From: Sinorhizobium arboris LMG 14919 | GTDB taxonomy: Bacteria; Pseudomonadota; Alphaproteobacteria; Rhizobiales; Rhizobiaceae | Assembly (NCBI RefSeq): GCF_000427465.1 | Contig: NZ_ATYB01000014.1 | Coordinates: 3,103,058 to 3,167,057 of the forward strand | Length of the DNA stretch: 64,000 nt | Direction of reading: 5' to 3' | In this document: positions 17,337 to 29,140 of the stretch, one piece after another | Layout of the letters: every line of letters begins with the position of its first letter | How positions within the stretch are numbered: the first letter of the stretch is position 1 | Notes under the pieces: generated by a model | What the model was told of the DNA's origin: nothing | Database searches by the model: none | The model's input: the letters and a program-made list of their open reading frames with translations, nothing else | Translations under genes and position numbers: made by a program

Positions 17337-17984
17337 ATGACGCATTTCAAACGACAAGACGACCGCCGCGACCGCAACACCGATCGGTGCATGCGACCGT
17401 CAATGAAGGCGGCGACGAAACGCCGGCCCGGCGGGCGGTTCGGGCTCGTTTTAGCGGTGAGCGGTTGCCTGATGCTTTCCGGTTGCGTCACCCGCGATCC
17501 CCGGCTGGTCAGTGCACTTCAGACGACGTCGGTGGCAACCGTCGAGGTTGAGACCGCCCCCGATGTCCGCAAGAGCTGGCTGTCCGTAGCCGGTAAACCG
17601 GACCCCGGACTGCCGGCGGTGGTCACCACGCTGAAGAGCACGATGGCCAAGGAACTCACCGGTCTTCCCGGTGGTGCGGCCAAGGGCCGGCTGATCGTGA
17701 CGCTGCATCGCGTCGACGTCGCGAGCAAGGCTGGGCGGGTGATCGCCGGCAGCAACAGCTACATCGAAGGCTCGGCGCGGCTCGAGGATGCGGCGACCGG
17801 GCGGCTGATCGCGCAGGCGCCGAACATCCGCGCCGAGGACCGGGGTGTCAAGGGCGGTGGCCTCGGCATTGTCGTCGCGGTGGCGATCAACGCCGCGGCC
17901 ACGTCCGGCGACGAGGACGCGCTCGCCAGGCGGCTTGCGCAGTCCTTCACCAAGCAGGTCAGGGACTGGCTAACACAGAAATAG
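17337..17984 (+). CDS. Predicted lipoprotein of the two-partner secretion operon
   Basis: The product has a lipobox (LMLSGC) after a hydrophobic segment, so it should be lipid-anchored after processing. The start may be ATG 17337, 17391 or 17403; only the last (MKAATKRRPGGRF) gives a normal short n-region. The mature part (about 165 residues) is not a family I can name with certainty. It has VATVEVETAPDVRKSW, a repeated-strand region ending in GSARLEDAATGRLIAQ, and a C-terminal amphipathic helix LARRLAQSFTKQVRDWL. Lying between tpsB and tpsA, it is probably a periplasmic helper for secretion or display. The 91 bases to the exoprotein start hold a good ribosome site (GAGGGGAT). Confidence 0.8.
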   Translation: MTHFKRQDDRRDRNTDRCMRPSMKAATKRRPGGRFGLVLAVSGCLMLSGCVTRDPRLVSALQTTSVATVEVETAPDVRKSWLSVAGKPDPGLPAVVTTLKSTMAKELTGLPGGAAKGRLIVTLHRVDVASKAGRVIAGSNSYIEGSARLEDAATGRLIAQAPNIRAEDRGVKGGGLGIVVAVAINAAATSGDEDALARRLAQSFTKQVRDWLTQK

Positions 17985-18075
17985 ACGGACGGCGCAAGGC
18001 GCGCCGCACGGGACAGGTTCCGGCGATGGATCGGGTGGGATGAAGGCGCAAGACGCGCTGAGGGGATAGATCACG

Positions 18076-21000
18076 ATGAGCAAGAAGACGGCTATCGGGA
18101 AAAGCACGCTTGGCTGGTCGCGGCTGCGGCGTCGGGCCAAGCGCTTCACGGCGCTGACCCTCAGCGCCGTGCTCGTCCTGCAGCCGGCGCTCGTTCACGC
18201 GCAGGCGGTGACGCCGGACGGCTCGGCGCCCGCGGCCAACCGCCCCGGCATCGGCGCGGCGCCGAATGGCGTGCCGCTGATCGACATCGTCGCGCCGAAC
18301 AAGGCCGGGCTGTCGCACAACAAATACGACGCCTTCAATGTCGGCGAGCCGGGGCTGATCCTCAACAACCACGATCTCGAGATCGGCAATTCGAAGCTCG
18401 GCGGTGTGACCCCCGGCAACCCCAACCTCAAGGGCACAGGCCCGGCGGCCGTCATCCTCAACGAGGTGACCCGGCCGAACCGCAGCGCGCTCGACGGGCC
18501 GATCGAGGTGTTCGGCGGCCGCGCCGAGGTGGTGATCGCCAATCCGGCGGGAATCACCTGCAACGGCTGCGGCTTCATCAATACGCCGCGCGCCACCTTG
18601 ACGACCGGCACGCCGGAGATCGGCGCCGACGGGCGGCTGAAGAGCCTGAACGTTACCGGCGGGGGAAATCTCATTCGGGCGGAAGGGCGGCAATTTCGCC
18701 GCCGCTCCCGGCGCCGTCGATCTCGTCGACATCGTCTCGCGCACGGTCAAGATCGACGGCCCCGTCCATGGCAAGGAATTGAGGCTCTCGGGCGGCGCCG
18801 GCAAGTTCGAATACGCCACCGGCAATTCAACGGCGACGGCGGCGAGCGGCACGCCGGAATACGTCATCGACGGCACGGCGTTCGGAGCGATGCAGGCCGA
18901 CCGCATCAAGATCGTCGTCAACGAAAAAGGCGCGGGCGTGCGCATGCGCACCGACATGGCCGCCAATGTCGGCGAGCTGACCCTCTCGGCCGACGGCAAG
19001 ATCTCGCTCAACAACGCCTCCGGCAAGACCGGCGTCACGATCAATGCGAAGGCGGGAGTCGAGGCGAAGAAGCTCACCTCGAAGAAGAAGGTGGATATTT
19101 CGGCCGCCGAGGGCATCGTCCTGCAGTCGATCGCTGCCGCCGAGGACATCGTGCTTGCCGGCGGTAGCGGGCTGATCAGCGTTTCCGAAGGGCTCGCCAG
19201 CCTCGGCGCCGTCGCCGTTGCTGCCACCGGCACGATTTCGACCGGCAGTGTCGACGCCGGCCGGAAGGCAACGCTGACGAGCACTTCGGGCGCAATCACG
19301 ATCGCTGCGGCGGCAAAGAGCAGCGCTGACTTGATCCTGACCGCAACGTCCGGGGCAATCGCCGCCGGTTCGCTGGTCAGCGCCGGCCAGATCAGGCTGA
19401 CGGCCGGCCGCGAGATCGGCATCAGTGGCGATCTCCTTGCCGCCGGCAATCTCACCGCGACGGGCGCGTCGATCCGCGCCGGTTCGGTGATCGCCGGCAT
19501 CGATCTCGGCAAAAGCCAAGGTGGCACGCCGGTGCTCTCCGGCACGGCGGCGCTGACGCTGAAGGCCACCGCAGGCCCGGTCGAAGCGACGACGCTGCTC
19601 GCGGCAGGCAATCTTTCGGTCACTGCTGCCAGCCTCAAGGCTGCGAGCGTCACCAACCACGGCACGACAGTGATTGCGGCCGACACAGACATCGGTCAGC
19701 TTCTCGGCGCCAGCAGCGTCACGCTTTCCGGCCGCAATCACAAGATCACAACACTTGCTTCGGGCGTCGACTTTGCCGCGACGGAAGCAGCCAAAGGCGC
19801 GATCAAGCTCGGTTCGACAGGTGATCTCACCATCGCCGCGACCTCCGGCTCGGTTACAGCTGGCACGATCCTCTCGGCCGGTCGTTTCACCAGCGCCTCG
19901 GCAAACTTCACGGCGGACTCGGTTACCGGCCAGGACGATATCGCGCTCGTGGGCAGCGTCGATATCGACCAGCTTCTCAGCGGCCGTCATGTCGCGCTTT
20001 CGGGTGGCAAGGTTGAGGCTGGCACGGTGATCGCCGGCGTTGATCTTGCCAAAACCGCCACCAGGGGCGGCAACATCGTGCTCGGCACGGCCGGGAATCT
20101 GACGATCGACGCGAAGTCGGCGAGCGTCGATGCCGGTTCGCTGCTTTCGGCCGGCAATCTTTCCGTGAGCGGCTTCAGCCTTACCGCCGGCAGCGTCATG
20201 GGGCATGGCGCGATCACTATTGCCGCCGAGACGAAGGCCGGTCAGCTTCTCGGCGCGGGCAGCGTCACACTTTCCGGCCGCAGCCACAGCGTCGGCACCT
20301 TGGCCTCCGGCGTCGACTTCGCGGCAACGGAGGCAGCCAACGGTGCGATCAAGCTTGGCGCGGCTCGCGATCTGGTGATCACGGCGACCTCCGGCTCCGT
20401 CACAGCCGGAACGATCCTTTCTGCCGGAAAATTGACGGGCACGAGCGGCACCTTCACCGCGACCAGCGTTACGGGGCAGAGCGACATCGCGCTCACCGGC
20501 AACGTCGCGGTTTCCGGGGCGTTGCTTGGCGGCCGCCACGTCACGCTTTCGGGCGGAAAGGTCACGGCCGGCACGGTCATCGCCGGCATCGATCTCGCCA
20601 AGACCGCCGCTAATGGCGGCAATGCCGTGCTCGGCACGACAGGCAATCTCGTCATTAACGGCAGTTCGTTTGCGGTGGACGCCGGTTCGCTGCTTTCGGC
20701 CGGCAATCTTTCTGTCACGTCCGCGAATCTCAAGGCGGCGAGCGTCACCAGTCATGGCGCGGCGGCGATCACCGCCGACGCCGATGTCGGGCAGATCCTC
20801 GGGGCCGGCGCGGTCACGCTTGCCGGCCACAACCACACCGTTGGCACGCTTGCCTCGGGTGTGGATTTCGCCGCGACGCAAGCCGCAAAGGGCGCGATCA
20901 AACTCAAGTCGGCTGGAGACCTGGCCGTCACGGCATCCTCCGGCTCGGTTACCGCAGGAACGATCGTCTCTGCCGGAGCGATCGGTGCTACGACCGGAAC

Positions 21001-24000
21001 CTTCACCGCGGCCAGCGTCACAGGTCATGGCGCCGTCACGCTCAATGGTACGACCAACGTTTCCGGCGCGCTGCTTGCCGGTGGCGATCTCTCAATTACA
21101 GGCGCGTCGATCAATGCCGGCACGCTCGTTTCCGGCGTCGATTTCGCCAGAACCGAAACCGCAGGCGGTGCGATCGTTCTCGGGGACGCCGGGACGATGA
21201 CCCTGAAGGCCACTGCCGGGCCGATCGAGGCGGCGACCCTGCTTGCCGCCGGCAACCTGGCGGCGAGCTCCGCCAACCTCAAGGCCACCAATATCACCGG
21301 CCACGGCGACATTGCGCTCAACGGCAATGCCGAGATATCAGGGCAATTGCTCGGCGCTCGCCATGTCACGCTTTCGGGCAGCAGCATTCGCGCGGGAACG
21401 ATCGTCTCCGGCCTCGACTTTGCGGCGACCCAGGCGGGCGGCGGCCCGATCAGGCTCGGTTCTAACGGCGACCTGACGATCACCGCGAGCTCCGGCACGG
21501 TTACCGCTGGCACGCTGCTTTCGGCCGGAAAGATCGGCGCCGATACCGGAACGTTCACCGCGGCCAGCGTCACAGGGCATGGCGCCGTCGCCATTGCCGG
21601 CACGACCAAGATTACTGGAGCGCTGCTTGCCGGTGGCGATCTCAGCATTACCGGCCAGTCGATCCGTGCCGGTACGCTAGTTTCCGGCGTCGACTTCGTC
21701 AGGACCGAGGCCGCCGGTTCGATCGTCGCCGGATCTTCCGGGACGATGACGCTCACAGCCACCGCGGGGCCGATCGAAGCGACGACGCTGCTTGCTGCCG
21801 GTAACCTGACAGCCAGCTCCGCCAACTTCAACGCCGCCAATGTCACCGGCCACGGCGACATTGCGCTCAACGGCAATGCCGAGATATCAGGGCAGTTGCT
21901 CGGCGGCCGCCACGTCACCTTTGCCGGCAAGAGCATCACCCTCGCCAACGTTGCTTCCGGTGTCGATTTCGCTGCAACGCAAAGCGCCCGGGGTGCGATC
22001 AAGCTCGGTTCGACAGGTGACCTCACCATCACCGCGACCTCCGGCTCGGTCATAGCCGGAACGATCCTTTCTGCCGGAAAATTGACGGGCACGACCGGCA
22101 CCTTCACCGCCGGCAACGTCAGCAGCCACGGCGCGGCCTCGATCGCCGGCGACACCACAATTTCCGGCGCATTGCTTGCCGCCGTTAACGTCAACATTAC
22201 CGGCCAATCGATCAATGCCGACACGCTCGTTTCCGGCGTCGATTTCGCCAAAACCGAGGCGGCCGGCAGTGTGGTCCTCGGTTCCGGCGGGGCGATGACG
22301 CTGAAGGCCACCGCCGGCAATGTCACGGCCCGGCAATTGCTGTCGGCCGGCAATCTCGGCGCCACCGCGAGCGGCGACATAACCGCCAACGCCGTCGGCC
22401 ACGGCGCACTGGCGCTCAACGCTGGCAACACGATCACGCTGTCCGGCCAGTCGCTTTCCGGCACGGCGATGACCCTCAAGGGCCGGTCGATCACCGCCGG
22501 CACCCTCGTCTCTGGCGTCGACTTCACAGCAACTTCAGGCAGCGGCAGTCTCCTCGTCCGCAACGACGGGGCCGGAACGATGACGCTCAGCGCCACCGCC
22601 GGAGCGATCGAGGCCTCAAGCCTGGTCTCGGGCGGCGATCTTTCCGCCTCCACCAGCAGCGACATCGGCTATGGCAGCCTGCAGAGCTTCGCCGATGCGG
22701 CGCTGACGGCCACCACCGGCACGATCAGCCTCGACAAGACCACGGCCGCCCGCGGCGACATCGCGGTCCGGGCGACGAGCGTCGATCTCAGCAACAACCG
22801 CGGCCGCATCGCCACGTCAGGCACGCTTGCGATCATCGCCAACAGCGCCGATTTCTCTGGCAGCCGCTATGCCTTCGGCGGCCTCGATCTCGACCTTTCC
22901 GGCTCGGCCGATCTCACCGGCGCGACGCTCGCGGCGATCACGAACTCCAGCGCCGGCGGCTCGGGTGACATCGCCATCAAGGCCCGGACGATCGATACCA
23001 ATGCCGCTACGGCGCTGCTCGCCGGCAACGACCTGATGCTCGATCTCGCCACGCTCGCCAATGCCGGCCAGCTTGCGGCCGGCCGCGACCTGGCGCTCAA
23101 CGTCGCCGGCGGGCTCACGAACGGTCCGACCGGGCTTCTTTACGCCGGCAACGATCTCGGCCTGTTTTCTACGACGCTCACCAACGACCAGGGCGCCATC
23201 CTCGCCGGCAACGATCTCGTCATGGCCCGCAATGCCACAGGTGCCCGCAACAGCGGCATCACCAACATCTCCGGCCTGATCGAGGTCGGCGGCGACGCTT
23301 CGATCGCGACCGCCAAGCTGATCAACCGCCGCACGGCAAACCCGAGTTTTACGGCAAACGTGCTCGTCTCCTCCGGCCCGGTCGCCGGCTTTGAGCTCAA
23401 TCCTGACGTCGCCGGCCTGCCCTTCGCCCATCTCCTCACCGACGACTACGATCCCCGCGAACTCTATGACGGTTACGGCGGCCAGCTGTGGGCCGACTAC
23501 GAGCCGCATCTGTGGAGCGGGGCGGTACTCGCCGACGGCGGCTCCTACCGCGCCTGGACGTGGACCTCGGCGGAGGGACCGAGCGAGGCCGGCCCGATCT
23601 ACAACTGGATCTATGCGCGCGTGCCGAAGGACGCCGACGGCAATCCGGTGCTCGATCCGAACAACCCGTCGCGTTACTTCATCGTCCAGCAGATCCATCA
23701 TGGCGGTACCGACACCAGTACCACCTACAGCTGGGACGGCACCGCGAATATCGCCCAGACGGTCCACCAGGACCGGCTCGATGACGCCGGCGGACCTCAG
23801 GCGCTGATCCGCGCCGGCGGCAAACTGGCGATCGACGCCACGACGCTTACCAATTCCTACAGCGCCATCGAGACACGCGGCGACATGGAGCTTCGCGGCG
23901 ACCGGCTCGTTAACGAAGGGCTGGTGCTGACCCGCACGACGACAACCGAATGCCATGCGCGCGGCGCCTGCGAATATTACGACGCCGACGGCAACCGCGA

Positions 24001-27000
24001 TCCGTCGAAGGACATCGCCAATGGCACCGCCATCATCTCGAAGATCAAGGCGATCGGATCCGAAGGCGGCACCATCCGCGCCGGCGGCGCGCTCGGCATT
24101 GGCTATGGCGCGATCGACAACCGCGCGGCGGAAGGCTCTGTTGCCGGCGGCGTGGCGGTCGCGCCGGAAGGCTCCTCGGCCGATCCGCTGGCAGCACTTG
24201 CCGGACTGACGGCAGGGGCCGCGCTCTTCACCCCGAACGCCGCGCTTCAGACGATCGCGGCGGCCGGCGGGCTTACCGCCGGCGGAAATCCCGAGGCCGC
24301 GCCCGGGGCGACCGTTTCCGGGACCGCCCCGGTCGCTGGCGGCAATGGCACCGTCTCCGGCAGCGGTCCGGTTTCGGGCGGCAACGGCACCGTCTCCGGC
24401 AGTGGCCCGGTCGCTGGCGGGAACGGCACCGTCACGCCGCAGCAGCGGCTCGACGGCGAGGCGCTCGCCGCGCGCAGCAAGCCGCAATCGGGCGGCTTCG
24501 GCGGCACCGTGCCCGGCCAGGTGTTCCTGTTCGAACCCCGCGCCCAATTCCTCGACGTGGGCAAGTTCTACGGCTCGGGCTATTTCATCGACAGGATCGG
24601 CTACAAACCCGACTGGCAGGTGCCGTTCCTCGGCGACGCCTATTTCGAGAACAGGCTGATCGAGCAGCAGTTGCGCCAGGCGACCGGCTACGGCCTCGGC
24701 CAGAACGCCATCCTGCCCGGAGCCGACGCGGTTGCCGAGATGAAGGCGCTGCTCGACCGTGGCGCCGACTATGCCAAGGCGCACGGGCTGACGATCGGCC
24801 AGAAGCTGACACCGCAACAGATCGCCGCGCTCGACGCCTCGATCGTGCTCTACGAGACGGTTGTCGTCGACGGCGTCAAGGTGCTGGCGCCGGTGCTCTA
24901 TCTGGCGAGCGCCGACAAGGCGAAGCTGACGGCGGCCGGCGCGCTGATCGCCGGAAACTCGGTGCGCGTCGAGGCTGGAAGCTTGAACAATTCCGGCGCC
25001 TTCGCCTCGGCCGGTGATCTCCTGATCCAGGCGAACGAGATCAAGACCACCGGCGGCGGCTTTCTCGCCGGCGGCAACCTTGAGCTTGCCGCCGGCAATC
25101 TGACGCTGACGGCGCAGACGCTCGACATCGGCGGCCAGACGATGGTCAACCCGACCGCGGCCGTGGTCGCCGGCGGCAATGCCGTGCTCTCCGCGACGCA
25201 CGCGCTGACGCTTCAGGGCGCCCGTGTCGAGGCCGGCGGCAACGCCGCGCTTCTCGGCAAGGGCGTCACCCTCGACGTCGTCAAGGTGGAAAACAACGGC
25301 CAGCAGAATGCCACCGGCGCCTCCGTCAATGCTGGCGGCAACGTGCTGATCCATGCCGAGACCGACATCACGCTGATCGGTAGCGCGGCACGCGGCGGCG
25401 GCGATCTGCAGGTGAGCGCCGAAAGCGGCTCAGTCAGCCTCGTCACTGCCGACGTCGCGCGCAAGACCGACGACGGCTACAGGAAGACGGTGGCGACGGA
25501 GCAGCAGGGTTCGCAGCTCGTCTCCGGCGGTTCGACTGCGGTCAAGGCGGGCGACGACATCCTGATCTCCGGTTCCGACATCCGCGCCGGCGCCGATGTC
25601 GCGCTTTCGGCCGGCGACGACATCGCCATCACCACTGCCGAGGAGCAGAGAAACCAGAAGTTCGGCGACCACCGCGCCAGCGCCACGACGCATGAAGGCT
25701 CGGCGATCGAGGCGGGTGGCTCCGTCGGCGTCGTCGCCGGAACCAAAGCTGGTCAGAATGAGGGCGGCCAGGATGGCGACCTCGCCGTCATCGGCAGCAA
25801 CATCAGCGCCGGCGAGACGGTCGGGCTGACCGCCTCCGGCGGTGTCACCATCGCCGAAGCGCAGGACAGCGCGACGCTCGACACCCGCTATTCCAGCAAG
25901 AGCGGCGGCCTGTTCAAGAAGAAGACCTCGGGGACCGGCTATCTGGAAACCACGACCAGCGTCGGCTCGTTGATCTCGGGCGACGGCGGCGTCGCGATCG
26001 CCTCGGACGGCGACACGGTGATCTCTGCCTCGTCGGTGACCGCCGGAACGGCCGAGCGCAGCGCCGACATCGCCATCGACGCAGGCGGCAACCTGGCGAT
26101 CGCTTCCGGCAAGGACACCACCGAGGTCCACGACCGCTCGAAGACCAAAGGCTTCCTGAAGAAGGGCAGCACCAGCTACGACAGCTACGACGAAACGACG
26201 GTGGCCTCCGAACTTTCCGCCTCCGGCAATGTCAGCCTCAACGCCGACGGCGCCGTCGCGATCTCCGGCTCGGATGTCGCGGCCGGCGAGTCGATCGCGA
26301 TCGAGGGCGACAGCGTTTCGATCCTCGGCGCGGCGGAGGAGCATGAAGTCGATTCCGAAAAGAAAAAGTCCGGCCTGTTCGCCGGCTCCGGCGACGGCTT
26401 CATCTCGCTCTGGGGCAAGGAAGGCAAGGCGAGCGAGCAGTCGGCAACTGTGAACGTCGGCTCAAGCCTTTCGGCCGGCGACAATGTGACGATCACCGCC
26501 CGCGACAGCGACGTCAACATCGTCGGCTCCGGCATCGCCGCCGGCAACGACATCGCGCTCGACGCGGCGCGCGACGTCAACATCCTGCCCGGCAAGGAGA
26601 GCTTCGCGTCGGAGGAGTCGGAGAAGCGCTCCGGCTTCGGCATCGCCTATTCCTCCGGCAACGGCTCGGCCTCGATCGGCATCGGCTACGGCAAGGCGAA
26701 GGACGAGGTTTCGCAATCCGCCTCGACCAATGCCGTCTCGACATTGTCGGCCGGCAACGACATCGTGATCAGCGCCGGCCGCGACGCCAACCTGCAAGCC
26801 GCGAAGGTCGAGGCCGAACGCGACGTGGCGATCACAGCCGCGCGTGACGTCAACCTCTTGTCGGCCCAGGACGTCAGCAACTACAAGGAAGTGCACGAAC
26901 AGCTGTTCGCCGGCGTCACGCTGTCGGTATCGACCTCGCTGGTCAGCGCCGCCGACAGCGTCGGCAACCTGGCCGAAAAGGTCGGCAACATTTCCGACGG

Positions 27001-29140
27001 CTACTCGGCCGCCAACGCCGCCTTCGCGTCGCTCAAGGCCTATGACGCGCTTGACAACATCGTCAGGGGCAACATCGTTTCCGGTTCGCTCACCGTCGGC
27101 TTCAACTATTCGAAGGACACGGTGAGCGGAACGAGCAGCGTGCCGGTGACGACCGATATCCGCGCCGGCCGGTCGGTGACGATCGAGGCGACGTCCGGCG
27201 ACATCACCGGCCACGGCGTGCAGATCGCCGCCGGCTACGACGAATACGGCCTACCGGTCGCAAGCGGCGACGACAAGGCCGGGGACATCAGTCTCAAGGC
27301 CGGCAACGACATCGTGCTGAAGAGCGCCGAGGCGAGCAAAAGTTCCTCGTCGAAGAGCGTTTCGGGCGGCGCCGATTTCGGTATCGGCGGCGGCATCGGC
27401 CTCACCAGCAGCGGCTTCGGCCTCACCGGCGGCGCCCATGCCGGCTATGGCAAGTCGAAAGGCGACGGCACCACCCAGGTCAACAGCCATATCACCGGCA
27501 CGGGCGACATCACCATCCAGTCAGGCAACGACACGACACTTGCAGGCGCCCTCGTCTCCGGCGAGACGGTCAAAGCCGAGGTCGACGGCGATCTCACCAT
27601 CGTCTCGGTGCCCGATAGCGGCGAGGTCAGCGACAAGTCCGTCTCCGGCGGCCTCAGCCTCGGCGGGTCCGGTATCTCCGGCATTCAGGCCGGCGGCGGC
27701 TCCGGCTCCGGCTCGACCAACTGGATCGAGGAACAGTCGGGACTGGTGTCTCAAGGCAAGATGGACGTCACCGTCGGCGGAAACACCCATCTCGGCGCAG
27801 GCAAGATCGTCTCGGAGAGTGGCGAGCTGACGCTCGAAACTGAAACGCTGACCTACGAGGATTTCGAGGGGCACAAAGAGTACGAGGGCTTCAACGCCGA
27901 TCTCGGTCTCGATCTCACCGGCGGCAAGGGCACGGCCACCGACCCGGTCGGCAACTCGACGCTCGAAGGCTCGTACAGGCTCGACGACACCCGCCAGACG
28001 GTGCGGGCGACGGTTGGGCCGGGCGAGATCACCATCCGCGACGAGCAGAAGCAGGCGGCGCTGGAGAAGGACGGTGCCACCGCACCGCTCGACGAGCTCA
28101 ACCGCGATCCCGACAAGGCCTACGAGATCACCAGGGACAAGCATGTCGAGGTCGAGTTCTATCTGTCGACCAACAGCCTCAACGCCCTCGGCGAGGGGCT
28201 GAAGGACATGGCGGCGCCGGGCGGCTTCATCGACAGGTATCTCCTCGGCCGCGAGCTGACGGTCGAGGAAACGGCCCAGGTCAAGGCCGGAGTCGAGGCG
28301 CTCGCCAATGGCGGCTCCTTCGCCGGCTGTGGTCAGAAGCAAGGCTTCAACCTGTTCAACTGGATCGTCACGCCGGCCTATGCCTACGAAACCGAGTGCA
28401 CCATCCGCCAGGCGGATGGCAGCTTCATCAAGCTTGGCATCAAGACCTACGAGGAATGCCAGGACGCGATCTATGCCTACCTGAATTCGCTGTCGTACGA
28501 CGAACGCGTGGCGGTCCTGAAATCTGCCGGTTTTGCCAGCGGCGCCGGGCTTGGAGGCGAAACATCAATCGGCGAGAGCGTCTTGCTCTCGAACTACCTC
28601 TTCACGGCTATCGATAAGCTGGATGGTCAACCGCGAGGCGAGAATTTCCTGGCTTTCCTAAGCGGTGTCAGCGAAGGCCAGGAGTTTCTGATTGGAATCG
28701 GCCCGAAGAACCGCGCGATCTGGAGCGATCCGACGCTGTCGCTTGCCGAAAAGATGGCAGCCTCCGAGGAGATCGGCCTCGATTCGAATGTTATCGTCGC
28801 GATGGCGATCCTATCGGGCGTGGCGAAAACGTCGGGTCTCGTAACTTCCGCCAAGTTTGGAGATAGCGCAAAGCTGCAGGATCACTATGTGCGCCACGGA
28901 GGTGATTTTGGAGCGCGGAGCGAGCTCGAATACCAGGCGCAGGCCAGTAGATTTCTGGTTGGTTCGAAACCTAGCGGAACTCTTGAGAAGATAAGGGCAA
29001 ACGGTGATGTTGTCCGCTACAACCCTGCTACAGATGAGTTTGGCGTGATTTCAAGCGCTGGGGTCATTCGCACCTATTATAAGCCGGACCCTGCGGTGCA
29101 CGGGAAGGGAACAAACCTGGATTACTTCAATGGTCAGTAA
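18076..29140 (+). CDS. Giant TpsA/CdiA-like exoprotein, frameshifted in the TPS domain
   Basis: This is a filamentous-haemagglutinin/CdiA-type exoprotein of about 3,690 residues if one frameshift is corrected. Frame 1 (from 18076) holds a long basic signal peptide ending HAQ and most of the TPS domain, with GNPNL, VILNEVT, IANPAGITCNGCGFINTPRA and TLTTGTPE. At the G5 run 18661-18665 homology moves to frame 2 (GNFAAAPGAVDLVDIVSRTV) and stays open to 29140. Next come twelve repeats of about 91 residues (19.5-22.6 kb), a unique domain at about 23.3-25 kb (LPFAHLLTDDYDPRELYDGY), a second FHA-repeat region with many SAGDD/AARDV-type repeats, and a C-terminal region (28.3-29.1 kb) ending in a putative toxin. 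As read, translation would stop at 19167 and give no secreted product. Confidence 0.88.
18661..18665 (+). other. Frameshift site (G5 run) in the TpsA secretion domain
   Basis: Upstream frame 1 reads ...KSLNVTGGG and then turns into an Arg-rich nonsense tail. Removing one G gives a continuous VTGGEISFGRKGGNFAAAPG. Possible reasons are a sequencing error, a real inactivating mutation, slipped-strand variation or ribosomal frameshifting. A run of five G is short for phase variation. Confidence 0.85.
19480..22600 (+). repeat. Twelve ~275-bp repeats in alternating A/B order inside tpsA
   Basis: A G-(V/I/L)-D-(F/L) landmark occurs at about 19497, 19764, 20038, 20309, 20586, 20858, 21134, 21410, 21685, 21959, 22235 and 22514, about 275 bp apart. 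Type A units read FAATxAAxGAIKLGSxGDLTITATSG; type B units read (L/F)AKTxxxGGxxVLGxxGxxTLKATAG. They alternate strictly, so the true repeat unit is a dimer of about 548 bp. They should form a regular beta-helix shaft. Confidence 0.85.
24311..24435 (+). repeat. 39-bp tandem repeats encoding a Gly-rich linker in tpsA
   Basis: Three copies of a 13-residue unit, GSGPV(A/S)GGNGTVS or close to it, lie in tandem between the N-terminal shaft and the central region. The stretch is Gly/Ser/Val-rich and probably a flexible linker. Copy number could vary by slippage without breaking the frame. Confidence 0.8.
28850..29137 (+). other. Putative polymorphic-toxin domain at the TpsA C-terminus
   Basis: The last 96 residues form a compact module: DHYVRHGGDFGARS with conserved-looking His and Arg, then NGDVVRYNPATDEFGVIS and GVIRTYYKPDPAVHG. 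This resembles small nuclease-like domains found at the C-ends of CDI and other polymorphic toxins. The catalytic type is inferred only. Base composition becomes more AT-rich from about 28.5 kb than in the shaft, as is common for exchangeable tips. Confidence 0.65.

Noticed and set aside
14796..17357. 853-residue minus-strand ORF over the IalB and tpsB genes
   Set aside because: Antisense shadow; the plus strand has two well-supported genes with signal peptides and family motifs.
18076..19167. Frame-1 ORF of 363 residues as a complete protein
   Set aside because: After residue ~196 it becomes an Arg-rich shadow of the frame-2 exoprotein; only the first part is real.
18827..25354. Very long minus-strand ORFs (up to 845 residues) across the exoprotein gene
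   Set aside because: They are antisense shadows of a GC-rich repeated gene, with Arg/Ala/Gly-rich low-complexity products and no domain.
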